Shown: positions 11,048 to 22,417 of the stretch, piece after piece | Position numbering within the stretch: the stretch's first letter is position 1 | Layout of the letters: the number at the start of each line of letters is the position of its first letter | Assembly (NCBI GenBank): GCA_016946835.1 | Contig: JACVTC010000018.1 | Span: forward strand, 334,501-398,500 | Direction of reading: 5' to 3' | DNA length: 64,000 nt | DNA from: Neocallimastix lanati (nom. inval.) | Lineage: Eukaryota > Neocallimastigomycota > Neocallimastigomycetes > Neocallimastigales > Neocallimastigaceae | Translations under genes and position numbers: made by a program | Notes under the pieces: model-generated | What the model was told of the DNA's origin: nothing | The model's input: only the letters and a program-made list of their open reading frames with translations | Databases searched by the model: none

Positions 11048-11443
11048 CACCAATTTTTGATATGAGGGACTTTTATGTGCAATAATTTAAAAGCAGTGGG
11101 TTTTAAATAATGGTAGTTTAGTAAATTTTATTAATAAAATTATAATATTCGTACAATTAAAATAATAATTCTAATTCCTAAAAATTTACAAGAGAGTTCA
11201 CTATTTCTAATATAAATAATCTAATCTATTTATAAGAAATAGGTATTATATTAATTATATATTCTAATATATAGAACTATATTAATTTTATATGAACTAA
11301 AGTATTATAATTATTATAATTATAATAATACATATTGAAATAAAATAAAATAAAATAATTATTATCAAAATGATATAAATTTAATATTTAATAATTAATA
11401 TTAAATATACAAATATGTTACTACACATATTTGTTTTATATCA
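11048..11443. mobile_element. Partial foldback element (one inverted repeat plus part of the middle)
   Basis: Begins GATATGAGGGACTTTTATGTGC and then matches the right half of the 7643-8381 element, ending GTTTTATATCA. The left inverted repeat is missing. Mirror copy at 40630-41025. Confidence 0.7.
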
Positions 11444-12412
11444 TCAGGACTTTTATGTACTATATATTTTTAATAGTATAATTATATATTTTATTAATAT
11501 TAATATCTTTTCCTAAAATTATAACCAAATTAACTTCTCTATATTAAATAAAAATATAAGGAATGGTTATATTTAGGATTATTTACATATAAAAATTACA
11601 ATTGAATAATATAAATATATTTAATAATAATGTATAAGAATATAATAGTATTATAAATATTAATGCTATTCCCGATGATAGAGGGGTGGGTGGTATGACG
11701 GTCAGTCCGGATTTTCGTAATCTGTTGGGGACCATGTCTAGTACTTTATATCCCTCTTAGAGGTAGTAGAGCGTCGACGTCAAAATGATAAGGCATGTAA
11801 GGTTCGGTTCCTTAATACCTTCATGTGACCTACCAATGATGTTGATCTAAAACAAATATGTGTAGTAACATATTTGTATATTTAATAATTATTAAATATT
11901 AAATTTATATCTTTTTGATAATAATTTTTATAATATATTATTAATTATTCATTATTATATTATAATTACTATTATAATATATATTAAATTACATATTATT
12001 TTATAATATATTAAATTATATATTTATTTTATAATTATATATTATTATATTAAAATATAATAATATTCTTTAACTTTAATATGATTTAAATAATCTTATT
12101 TTATTTTATATTATATAATATATTATTATGTATTATTTTATATTTATTTTATATTTTACATATTATACACATTTATTATTTAAATATAGATATTGTATTC
12201 TTATATATATATAATTTATATTATATGATTAAAATACATTTCATATTATTAAATTTATAATTTGAAAATGTAATTTCTTAATAATAACCAATTTCTAAAA
12301 AATTAATTTAGAAAAGGGGTTTTTTAGTTTTTAGTAAAAGTAATAATAAATTAAATAAAGATATAACTATATTATTATAATTAAAATATAGCACATAAAA
12401 GTCCAGCATATC
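11444..12412. mobile_element. Possible non-autonomous element with GGACTTTTATGT-type ends enclosing a GC-richer islet
   Basis: The left end reads AGGACTTTTATGTACTATAT (about 11445). The right end at 12391-12412, read on the minus strand, is GATATGCTGGACTTTTATG followed by TGCTATAT, so the ends are inverted relative to each other. The interior has the islet 11668-11848, an 80-bp foldback fragment (11846-11926) and AT-rich filler. No transposase. Boundaries and target duplication are uncertain. Mirror at 39661-40629. Confidence 0.4.
11668..11848. other. GC-richer islet, unknown (possible captured gene fragment or RNA gene)
   Basis: About 180 bp with near 45% GC inside sequence of about 10% GC, sharply bounded by AT-rich repeat on both sides. 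On the plus strand NAIPDDRGVGGMTVSP followed by DFRNLLGTMSST is open for about 32 codons before TAG. On the minus strand a comparable short frame exists (SHEGIKEPNLTC). Neither is recognised. Identical copy at 40225-40405. Confidence 0.5.
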
Positions 12413-13340
12413 AATGTAGAAATCATGTGAGAAAGTCTAAAAAAAAAAAAATAAAAAATAAAAAAAAAATAAAATATTAATATAATAAATAATATCAACT
12501 ATATATATATTTAATTATAATTAAAATAACTACATCTATTTCATTATATTATAATATATAGAAGAATTATGTATTTTTAATATAAAATTTAAAATAAATA
12601 TGAATATTTAAATTATATATAATATTACTCTTAATATATATATTTAGAAGAAATTAACTATTCAATTTAATATATTTAATATTATAATTAATAATATATA
12701 TATGAATATTGAGTAATATATAAATAAGAAATTATTTCAAATATTATTATAGAAAGAAAAGATATAAATTTAATATTTAATAATTATTATTAAATATACA
12801 AATATTTTATATTATTTTATTTTATATTATTTTATTTTATATTATTTTATTTTATATTATTTTATTCTTAAAATGTTTTATTAATAATTATAAAGTTATT
12901 TTATTAAAAGATTCTTATTAATATTATTTTACTATTATATTTTATTTAGTTAATTATAAATATAAACATATATTAAGATTAAATGTATTATTTAATTATA
13001 TTGTTAATTATTATTTTAAAATTAGTATAAAAAGGAATTGAAATTTCAATTACCTATAATCTTTGTATGATTATTAATCCAAAGTAACTTAACTAATTAT
13101 AACAATAATAATAATTCTTAGTATTAATAAAACTTATTAAATATTAAATAAAAAATTCTAATAAAACATAAATTTTTATTATAGAATTTCTTAATTAATT
13201 TATAAAACTTTGTGTGTAATATATTATTTTAATTTTATTTAATTATTATAATTAATAAAAACATCTTGACCTGATCAATATAATTCAAAAAACCTCAAAA
13301 ATTCTACAATAATCTTACCTGCTATTTTCTGGTTACATTA
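12413..13340. other. AT-rich stretch with short tandem repeats
   Basis: Contains a foldback fragment near 12750-12812 and a tandem TTTTATATTATTTTA array at about 12812-12872. Nothing coding is seen before the fragment at 13344. Confidence 0.7.
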
Positions 13341-13343
13341 AGA

Positions 13344-13556
13344 TGTTTGGAAATTCTTTCAGAGCTACTACTTCTACTCCTGATATTCCAATGGCTTAAG
13401 AAGGTGAACAACTTAGACAAGATACTACTAAAATTGCTGCCTATATTATTGATGGTGTACGAACAAACTTGGTTTCCAATAATGATTTTAGCCAATACTA
13501 TGAACGACTGGAAATTGTTCTCAATAAAATCTATTTATTTTAATTTATTTATTTTT
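13344..13556 (+). pseudogene. Small gene fragment, unrecognised, one internal stop
   Basis: Frame from ATG at 13344 reads MFGNSFRATTSTPDIPMA, then TAA at 13398-13400, then EGEQLRQDTTKIAAYIIDG and RTNLVSNNDFSQYYERLE up to about 13545. Composition and codon choice look genuinely coding, unlike the surrounding DNA. A longer open frame in another register at 13347-13586 is a shadow. The product is not recognised; the FG near the start is too little to call a nucleoporin. Mirror copy at 38517-38729 has the same stop. The last 16 bp also survive next to the third tRNA pair (about 48235-48250). Confidence 0.5.
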
Positions 13557-13700
13557 ACTTCTCATTTTATTAAATATAAAAAATAGGATACATATATATA
13601 TATCATAAAAATAAAATTAATATTAAAAATAAAATAAAAGAAGAAGAATTATTAATAAAAGATAAAAAATAATTGAAATTAAAAAATAAGAAAATATTCA

Positions 13701-13772
13701 AGGGGCGTTCCGGATTTGAACCGAAGACCTATTGATCTGCAGTCAATTGCTCTACCGCTGAGCTAACACCCC
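13701..13772 (-). tRNA. tRNA-Cys (GCA), left arm
   Basis: 72-nt cloverleaf: acceptor GGGGTGT pairs with ACGCCCC, D-arm TAGCTCAGCGGTAGAGC, anticodon loop CTGCAGA giving GCA, T-arm GGTTCAAATCC, discriminator T as expected for Cys. No intron. Lies 10 bp downstream of tRNA-Ser on the same strand. Confidence 0.95.
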
Positions 13773-13782
13773 CAGTTAGAAG

Positions 13783-13864
13783 CGTCAGCTGCAGGGTTTG
13801 AACCTGCGCGGGCAGAGCCCACCAGATTTCAAGTCTGACTCCTTAACCACTCGGACAAACTGAC
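13783..13864 (-). tRNA. tRNA-Ser (UGA), left arm
   Basis: 82 nt. Acceptor GTCAGTT pairs with AGCTGAC with one G-U. Anticodon loop CTTGAAA gives UGA, with the long variable arm typical of tRNA-Ser (GGGCTCTGCCCG region) and T-arm GGTTCAAACCC. No intron. First of a Ser-Cys pair present three times in the window. Confidence 0.95.
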
Positions 13865-13899
13865 CACTTCTACAGATTTAATACAGAATGAACAAATAA

Positions 13900-14670
13900 T
13901 ACTAATTGTGCTAGAATAATATAAATTATTCTAACCTTATAGATTATTCTATTCTATATAATTGGAACTTTCCAATATTCTTCAAATATTACTAAATAGA
14001 AATCTTAAGTTAATAAATCACCAATTAACTTATAATTCCTTTTTGAATTATCGATCCGATTCCATTATAATGTATTAAAAATCTTTAGCCAAGAATATTG
14101 TCCTTGCCCACTTAATATATTAATATTATATTTCTTTTGTATTATGTTATATTGAAAATAATCAAATCTATTTAATTGGTTATTAAAATTTTCGTTATCA
14201 ATTTAAATTTATTTTTAATTACTAAATTTAACTAAACCACAATAAAATATTCTGTATAATCTCTTTATTTTTATTTTATATATATTAGTATTAAACTATT
14301 ATTAAATAATTAATAATTCAATAATATATAACTACTATTTATAACAATAATATTATTAACTAAAATAATAATTCAATTTCAATTTAAATGTTTTATTTAT
14401 AAAAATAATTAGTAATTAGTTTATTAAAAAAATAGTTAGGCTTTACAAATTTTAATTTGATAAAAAAATATAAATACATGTAATTTTAGTGAAATAAAAT
14501 ATAATCAATAACTTTCTTTTTATTAAATAAATAATTATATTATTATTTTTTCTTTTATAAATTTAAATAAATAAATATTGATTTTAAAACAAATTATTTT
14601 TTTTATTGTAATTTTATTATTTGTGTTAATTATTATTATATTCCTAAAATTATATGAACCATACCAGATT
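13900..14670. other. AT-rich stretch upstream of the tRNA pair
   Basis: No ORF, tRNA or repeat recognised apart from short A/T runs. Confidence 0.7.
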
Positions 14671-14675
14671 TTGTG

Positions 14676-15673
14676 TGTAATAATTTAATTAAAAAATTAT
14701 AATTAAATTATTAATCATTAATATTAGCTCTAACTGCTAATATTAAAGGTTTAGAAAAGAATCATACTTACCTATGGTTCTTTCTAATTATCGAGTTTAT
14801 TATAACGAATTATAATAGACGAAAAACTAAAATTGATAAGGAAAAGTTTTAATTATAAAATTTGTTTTATTAAAATAATTTGTTTTATTATTTATTAAAA
14901 ATTTTAAATGTTAAAACTTATTGTTATTATTATTATATTATAATTGTTATAATAATAACTCTTGATTTCTCAAAGAGAACTCAAGAGCCTTATTTATACT
15001 TTTTGTCAAAATAAGGTTAAAATCAAAAGGGGTTCTAATCTTAACAAATCTCTTATCTAGGAAAAGACTAGAAGAAAAACCTAGATAAGTTTTTTGATCG
15101 ATATTCTATCCATATCGATCATCGTGTTAATTAAGTAAAACCGATTACTTTTAAGAAGTAATTGGAAAAACCTTAATTAACCGATTACTTAATCTAATAT
15201 AATGATCGAAAATAAAAGAATAAAATAATGAAAATTATTTCGATCATAAAATTTAAAATTTAATCTATTTAGTTCTATTTTATAGAACTTTACATAAAAA
15301 ATATAAAACAATACATTAATAATAAAATACATGATTAATACAATACAGAATACATGATAGAATACAGAATACATGATAAAATACAGAATAGTGTTTTAGT
15401 TTATGATTTAATAAGTGAGAGAAAACTAAAACTAATAAATTTAATAATTAAGTGAATAATTAAATAAATTTAATATTATTTTAAATGTATAAAAATTATT
15501 TGATTAAATAAATTTTTAATATTAAACTAAATAAAATTTTAATATATAATTAAATAAATTATTAATTATAATTAATTGTATAAATGAAATATGAGTTAAA
15601 TAAAAGTTATATTAATTATAACCTAACTAAGAAAATATAATTATTTTGTTAAAAATAATTATAGATTCTTACA
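14676..15673 (-). repeat. Solo LTR-A with 5-bp target duplication
   Basis: 998 bp, TGTAATAATTT..ATTCTTACA, near-identical to 3192-4171. Flanked on both sides by TTGTG (14671-14675 and 15674-15678), so this is a complete solo LTR left by LTR-LTR recombination. Minus-strand TATAAATA at 14991-14998. Hairpins at 14959-14987, 14988-15016, 15052-15089 (CTTATCTAGG/CCTAGATAAG), 15096-15120 (GATCGATAT/ATATCGATC) and 15126-15181. The first lies just downstream of the TATA box, in the position of a TAR-like R hairpin. Confidence 0.9.
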
Positions 15674-15709
15674 TTGTGGAACGTTACGTTCAGAAAAGTA
15701 TGAATTTCT

Positions 15710-15716
<7 letters not shown>

Positions 15717-15757
<41 letters not shown>

Positions 15758-16229
15758 AAATTATTTAAATTTATATTTAATTAGTTTATATGAATAAGTA
15801 AATAAATAATGATATTTATTTAACAAACAATTAAATTATTAAATTAAAGTATATTTTTAATTAAAAGTTAGTATTTTTATTTATGTAAATAATAAACTAA
15901 ATAGTTAAATAATTTTAAATTACTAATATTTCTAAATAATATGTATTTAAAATAAATATTTTTAATTATTTTTAATATGTATTTAAAATAAATATTTTTA
16001 ATTATTTTTAATATGTATTTAAAATAAATATTTTTAATTATTTTTAATATGTATTTAAAATAAATATTTTTAATTATTTTTAATATGTATTTAAAATAAA
16101 TATTGTTTATTATTTTTAAGGTATATTTAGTTAAAATATATTCAATTTATATTAACAATTAAATTGTATAAAAATTATAAAATAAAAATTAGGAAAATAA
16201 TCAAATAGTATAAAAAAATATTAAATTAA

Positions 16230-16264
<35 letters not shown>
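15717..16264. repeat. Poly-A runs and 36-bp tandem repeat
   Basis: 38 A (15717-15754), about 4.7 copies of a 36-bp unit AATATGTATTTAAAATAAAT.. (about 15938-16110) and 30 A (16235-16264). The first run is 39 nt in the other arm, one of the few arm differences. Confidence 0.9.
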
Positions 16265-16265
<1 letters not shown>

Positions 16266-16387
16266 ATATATAAATAGGAAATTTTACAAAAATAAATTTT
16301 TAGGAAAAAAATAATAATATTAATAAAATAAAATAAAAATAAATAAAATATTATAAAAATAATTAATATAGAGCATTACGTCCCATT

Positions 16388-17483
16388 TGTGATACGGGGT
16401 GTCACTAAATACCTTGTATTTCCTATTAAATACTCTTAATAATAATAAAATAAAATTATTATTAAATATTCTTATTAAAATCTTTTATTAATATCAAATA
16501 TAATAAAAATTATTATTAAATATTCTTATAAATTTCTTTTATTAATATTAAATATAATAAAAATTATTATTAAATATTCTTATAAATTTCCTTTATTAAT
16601 ATTAAATATAATAAAAATTATTAAATATTCTAATAAAAATCTTTTATTAATATTAAATATAATAAAAATTATTATTAAATATTCTTATAAAATTCTTTTA
16701 TTAATATCAAATATAATAAAAATTATTATTAAATATTCTAATAAAAATCTTTTATTAATATCAAATATAATAAAAATTATTATTAAATATTCTTATAAAA
16801 TTCTTTTATTAATATTAAATATAATAAAAATTATTATTAAATATTCTTATTAAAATCTTTTATTAATATCAAATATAATAAAAATTATTATTAAATATTC
16901 TTATTAAAATCTTTTATAATAAAAATTATTATTAAATATTCTTATAAAATTCTTTTATTAATATCAAATATAATAAAAATTATTATTAAATATTCTTATA
17001 AAATTCTTTTATTAATATCAAATATAATAAAAATTATTATTAAATATTCTAATAAAAATCTTTTATTAATATCAAATATAATAAAAATTATTATTAAATA
17101 TTCTAATAAAAATCTTTTATTAATATTAAATATAATAAAAATTATTATTAAATATTCTTATTAAAAATTATATAATATTTAAATCATTATTAATTCTTAT
17201 TTTTATATTAAGAATAATAAAAACCTATTTCAATAAATATTTGATATAAAATACAGAATTATAAGTTTCTGTATAATATTTTCTAAACCTTTGAAATAAA
17301 CTAAAAATAAATCAAAAATCAAAAATAAATTAAATCTTTATTAAAAATAAAAATGAACTAAAATACAGAATTTCAATAATAAAAAAATGATCTAAAATAC
17401 AGAAAATATCAATTCTGTATAATTCTCTCTCTGAAAAACAATATCAAGAAGAAGCTACCGCCCGGAATGCCCTTCGTGATACA
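16388..17483. repeat. LTR-like block D with internal 54-bp minisatellite
   Basis: GC-richer ends TGTGATACGGGGTGTCAC.. and ..GCCCTTCGTGATACA enclose about 13 copies of a 54-bp unit (TTAATATCAAATATAATAAA..) at about 16440-17165 and a TACAGAATTATAAGTTTCTG segment. The TG..CA ends suggest an LTR or non-autonomous element, but flanking 5-mers differ. A shorter copy sits at 30612-31217, ending at the inner edge of the right arm. Mirror at 34588-35683. Confidence 0.6.
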
Positions 17484-18120
17484 ATCTCTAAATTAATTTT
17501 TTATATTTTAATTTAATAAATGTTATTTTTTTTTTTAAAAAAATAATTTAAAATAATAGTTAAAAATTAAAATAAAATAGTTATAATAGTTTTTTTTATA
17601 AAGAATATATTAATAATAAATAAAATGTATTAAAATAAAAGTATAAAAAGAAGAATAAATTTCTTTCTTTTTAATACTTGGAACAAATAATTTTAATTTT
17701 AAATTTAAATAAAGAATATTTTAAAATTTAATTTTTTTTTTCTTGTTTCCAAACTTATTTTTATAGTTATGTGTTAATATTTATTTTTTTTTGTTTTGAA
17801 TATCTTAGTGTTTCAACCCCAGCCCGTATCATTTGTAATAAATCTTGGTTATAAATAGATTTTTATTTTATTATTTGATTTTATAATGTTAAAATTAAGA
17901 TATAAAATAGTTTTATCGTTACTAGGTTAATATGTTGAATTATATATTAATAATCCAACAATAATTAATTAATAATAATATAAAAATAATATAAGATAAA
18001 TAGTTAAGTTATTTAAACACTTAATATCTAAGAATATTTTAAATAATAATTTCTTTGAAGGATTTATGAAAATATTTATTTATTGAATTATTAGTATATA
18101 ATTATTGTAAATACAATAAC
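17484..18120. other. AT-rich stretch with one GC-richer patch
   Basis: The patch near 17810-17835 reads on the minus strand AAATGATACGGGCTGGGG, resembling the start of block D, so it may be another LTR fragment. No genes seen. Confidence 0.5.
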
Positions 18121-18572
18121 CTTACAAAGAACATAAAAGATAGATTTTTACATCTTCCTTTTATACTTTGTAAGTTACATAATAATAGTATTTAATTATA
18201 AGATAATAATAATATAGTAAAATGAATATTAATAAACTATTAAAATAATAACAATATCGATATGTTTAAAATATTTAATATAATTAAATAAATTTAATTT
18301 GTATAATTAATTTGAATAATTAAAAATAGTAATTAATATATATGATATAAACATATATATAAACATAATATAAATAAATACATGTGACGTCATATGTAAA
18401 TAATTGAAATTATTAATATAAATCTTATTTATTAATATTTTCAGAATTATTAGGCCTAAGATAATTCTTTAAATATTAAATAAGAATTTATATTAATTAT
18501 TAATTAAATGTATATTGAAATGTGAATAACTGAAATTGAGATTTCAATTCAGTTATAATTTCAACATATAAA
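18121..18572 (+). repeat. Palindrome-rich repeat family R, copy 1
   Basis: Order: CTTACAAAG..CTTTGTAAG palindrome (18121-18174), GTGACGTCA near 18384, ATTATTAGGCCTAAGATAATT palindrome near 18450, and AACTGAAATTGAGATTTCA..CAGTTAT palindrome near 18527. No ORF. An inverted second copy lies at 20042-20483. Mirror at 33499-33950. Confidence 0.65.
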
Positions 18573-20041
18573 AATTGTTTTATATACTTTATAAATATAT
18601 ATAAGTATATAAACCTTTATTAATTTATTGATTCATTTATTATTAAAAATTTATTTTATTCAAAAGAGAGAGATTAAAAATATTTTTTTTAAATTATTAT
18701 TTTTATATTCTAAAATTGGTGTAACAACAATATCCAATCAGTAATAATAATAAAATAATAATTATAATTTTATAATAAAATATTCTTTAGAAATAATAGT
18801 AAAGTATTAAGAATTATTAATAATTTATATATAATACTAATAAAATAATCTATTATTATTTATATCATAAATTTTATAATAAAATTAAAAATATTTTATA
18901 TATATAGATATATATATATATTTTTAATAAATAACGTAATTATAGTTGTTATTTATCATTCGTGATAAAGAATGAAGTAATAAATTGATTCTTATTAAAA
19001 ACCTTTTAATATAGTCAATGTGATTTTTAAAATATTAATAAATTTATGTATTCTTTACATTAATAATTTTACTATATTATTTGATCTGAAAATTTAAGTT
19101 TATACATAAAATTTAATTTAAATTTATGTTCATTCCTTATAAAGGTAAATTAAATTTATGAGAGTTTATCAATAACATAGTACTAATTACTTTTAGTATT
19201 ATTCTTCTAAATAAGGAATAATTCCTGTATATAAACAACTTAAATAACTTTATCAATATTTCTGTCTTTCGAATTAAGAAATAATTGAAATGAAAGAAAT
19301 AAATAAAATAAAATTTTCTGTATTTAAAATTGTAAAAGATTTTTCATATATTAATAAATGTATTTTATTTTCTATTATGTCATTCAAATTAATATATAAG
19401 ATTACATATTAAATTAGTATCAAAATTAAGTTAAAGTATTCAATTTTATTGTAATACGGCTTCTTTTTTTTTGTTTAATTCTTATCTATAATGTATCTTT
19501 TATATTATAGATTTATTTTGGTTAATTTGAATATTAGGAAATAATAAAATTTCTATTTATTACAATAAGGAAATAATCAATAAGATTTAAAAATCTATTG
19601 TTTTTCCATCTCTTCAACTACTTCCAGAGGCTTTGCTACTTTTATATCTTCAAAAAGATATAAATTGACTACCTTGGAACCCCTTTTTAGGGGAGAGAAA
19701 AGAAAATAAGAAAATAAAAATAGAAATAAAAAAAATAAATAAATAAAAAAAAATAAATAAAAATAAATAAAAATAATAATAAAAATAAAATAAAAATAAA
19801 ATAAATAAATAAAAATAAAATAAATAAATAAAAATAATAATAAAAATAATAATAAAAATAAAATAAAAATTAAAATAAAAATATAATAAATAAATAAAAA
19901 TTATTGTGAAATAATAAAATTTTTTTTTGTGTTTTAATATTATATAATTTTTTTTTTTTTTTGAATTCCTCGAGCCATAACATTCGTTGTAAGAAACTAT
20001 TAAATAAATTTTATTTTAAAGTTTCTTTTTTATAATGTTGA
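18573..20041. other. AT-rich stretch between inverted family R copies
   Basis: No gene. Includes an A-rich AAAT/AAATA low-complexity tract (about 19690-19920) and a CCCCTTTTTAGGGG mini-palindrome at about 19679-19694. Confidence 0.65.
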
Positions 20042-20483
20042 AATTATAACTGAATTGAAATCTCAATTTCAGTTATTTACATTTCAATAATTAAAAATAT
20101 TATTTATTTAATTATAAATAATATATATATTTAAATAATTAAATAATTAATAATTAATATAAATTCTTGTTTAATATTTAAAGGGTTATCTTAGGCCTAA
20201 TAATTCTGAGAATATTAATAAATAAGGTTTATATTGATAATTAATTTCAATGATACATTTGACCTCACGTGTATTTTATTTATATTATGTTTTTATATAT
20301 GTTTACAACATATCTATATTAAATTCAATTATTCAAATTAATTATATAATTAAATTTATCCTTATATTTTATTATTATTTATATTACTATATTATTACTA
20401 TCTTATAATTAAATATTATTATTATGTAACTTACAAAGTATAAAAGAAAGATATGAAAATCTATCTTTTATGTTCTTTGTAAG
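20042..20483 (-). repeat. Palindrome-rich repeat family R, copy 2
   Basis: The same landmarks as 18121-18572 in reverse order, ending with the CTTACAAAG palindrome at 20430-20483. Mirror at 31589-32030. Confidence 0.65.
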
Positions 20484-20854
20484 GTTATTGTAAAATTACC
20501 TTAATAGTAATATATTATAGATATTTTATTATTAATAAAATCAATAAATTTAAAATCAAATTAATTTGATAATTCTAATTATCAAAGTTTATTATAAATA
20601 AATTTTTATTAAACTAAACATTAAATATTTATTATTATTATTATATATCTATATAGTATATTACTATATAGACATATCGACTTAGTGAATATTTTTAATA
20701 AAACATATTATTTTATTTGTATTTAAATTATAAATTATATCAAAATCTTAACATATAATTTAACAATTTAAAATTAAAAAAAATTATTTTTAAAAAATAT
20801 AATTATTTATTTTTTTATTTATTTAATTCAAAGAGTTTATTTAAAAATATATTA

Positions 20855-21900
20855 AAAATTTTTTATTTATTTAAATTCCTTTTATTAATGTATTTTTATT
20901 AATATATTCTATTAATAATAACTCTTGATTTCCTAAAAGGAAATCAATCGTTCTTTTATACATTTTTTTTGATATATTATTTAATGGATATTAATACTAT
21001 TTTAATAATCATTATTTAATTATTTAATTAATTTTTTTATTACTAAAAAAATTATTAATTATTATTTGTTTTATTATAAAATATTTTATTTATTAATATC
21101 TGATCATTTGTTATTAATTTTTAAATTAATTATTAATTGCAATTATCTAATTTGTTCATTATTTATTTTGTTTATATTAAATATATAATGTTAATTTATT
21201 GTTTAATAGATTGTACTAGTCTAATTGGTGATTCATCAGGAAAAGACTAACAGAAAAACCTGATGAAGTAATAATGTGATTTATTGATATTAAATAATAA
21301 TAAAAAACCAAATTATTATTGGAAAAAAAATTATTATTCAATTTTTGAAATTAATAATTGATTAAATTTTTATTATATTTAATTTTAATTAATATAAATA
21401 TTTATTTTATTTTGATAAAATTATTTAGACTATTGGTTCAAGAATGGAAATCTAGAATTATAATTTATAATAAATAATAATTTTAGTTTGATATTTAATT
21501 AAAAGTTTATATGAAATTTTATTTAATATTTAATAATTATACTTATCCGTAATAATAAATATTAATAATATTAATATTTAACTAAGGAATATAAATATTT
21601 TATCTAAATTACTTACATTCGTAAAGAACGAACTGTAAAATAAACTAATAGCTTAGGTCGGTGTGGACAGACTGTTTTATTTTACACAATTTTATTATAT
21701 TAACACTATAATTAATTATTAACTAAAACACTAAAACTAAAAAACTAATTTAATTTTTTGTTTTATAAAAAATTCATTTATTAATATTTTTTATTTATCA
21801 AATTTATCTATGCTATAAATCAACAATCACTTAACTGGGTACCGTAGGGTCCTTTACCGGAATGCCTACTAGCAGTTAAGATTTTTAAAAATAAAATTTT
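20855..21900 (-). repeat. LTR-like region C with conserved hairpins, left edge of the core
   Basis: Single-copy in this window. Contains TTGATTTCCT/AGGAAATCAA (20925-20947) and minus-strand TATAAAAG (20953-20960). The TTCATCAGG/CCTGATGAA hairpin (21232-21267) has a loop almost identical to LTR-A and LTR-B. The CCAA..TTGG hairpin is at 21308-21322. Spacing between the first and third hairpin is expanded by about 200 bp of AT sequence. A GC-richer patch at about 21836-21883 (GGTACCGTAGGGTCC..) is unexplained. Confidence 0.5.
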
Positions 21901-21948
21901 AAAATAAAATTCGTTTTATAAAAAATAACTATTCTAAATTTATTTAAT

Positions 21949-22399
21949 TGGCTATAATTTTTATTACAATCTGTTAAAATATTCAAATAAAAATAAAAAT
22001 ACTATTCTAATATAAAGGTTTTTAATAAAATAAAATATTTGTCAATATAAAATAAAACATTTCGATATAAAATTTTATAATAAAAGTTAAAATATAATAT
22101 ATAAATTTTTAATTATCAATATATAAAAATATTATTAATACAAATTTTCATTATTAATATAAAAATAAAAAAGTAAGATTTATTATTAATATTGCTAATA
22201 TAAGTTTTAAATATATAAAAATATTACTATTAATATAAGATTTAATATAAAAATATAAAGTTTAATATAATATTTGATTTAATTTTTAATCTTTGAATTT
22301 AAAAATTTATTAAAGTACAAAAATAATAATGTACACATAATGTATTAGAAATAAATCGTAGATTTAATTAAGAATGCATTATTTAGTACATTCTTATCA
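21949..22399 (-). repeat. 3' LTR of the core Ty3/Gypsy element
   Basis: 451 bp, TGGCTATAATT..TTCTTATCA, with four mismatches to 29095-29545 (about 99% identity). It starts 18 bp after the integrase stop codon. Similarity extends 12 bp further out (from 21937), so the precise LTR end, or a shared flank, is uncertain. No matching target duplication was found. Confidence 0.85.
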
Positions 22400-22417
22400 A
22401 GATGCCCCGACGAAGAC

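Larger units (their letters stand above)
4171..20854. repeat. Left arm of giant inverted repeat (about 16.7 kb)
   Basis: Reverse complement of 31218-47902. Landmark pairs: tRNA-Ser 13783-13864 with 38209-38290 (sum 52073), solo LTR 14676-15673 with 36400-37397, and AT/GC boundary sequences at 19671 with 32400 (sum 52071). Offsets change only by 1-2 nt, for example 38 versus 39 nt in one homopolymer. All frame breaks checked are identical in both arms, so duplication or gene conversion is recent. Confidence 0.97.

Noticed and set aside
21259-21270. CCTGATGAAG resembling a hammerhead ribozyme core
   Set aside because: It is one side of a covarying stem; the matching strands of LTR-A and LTR-B have different bases and no GAAA/cleavage arrangement follows.
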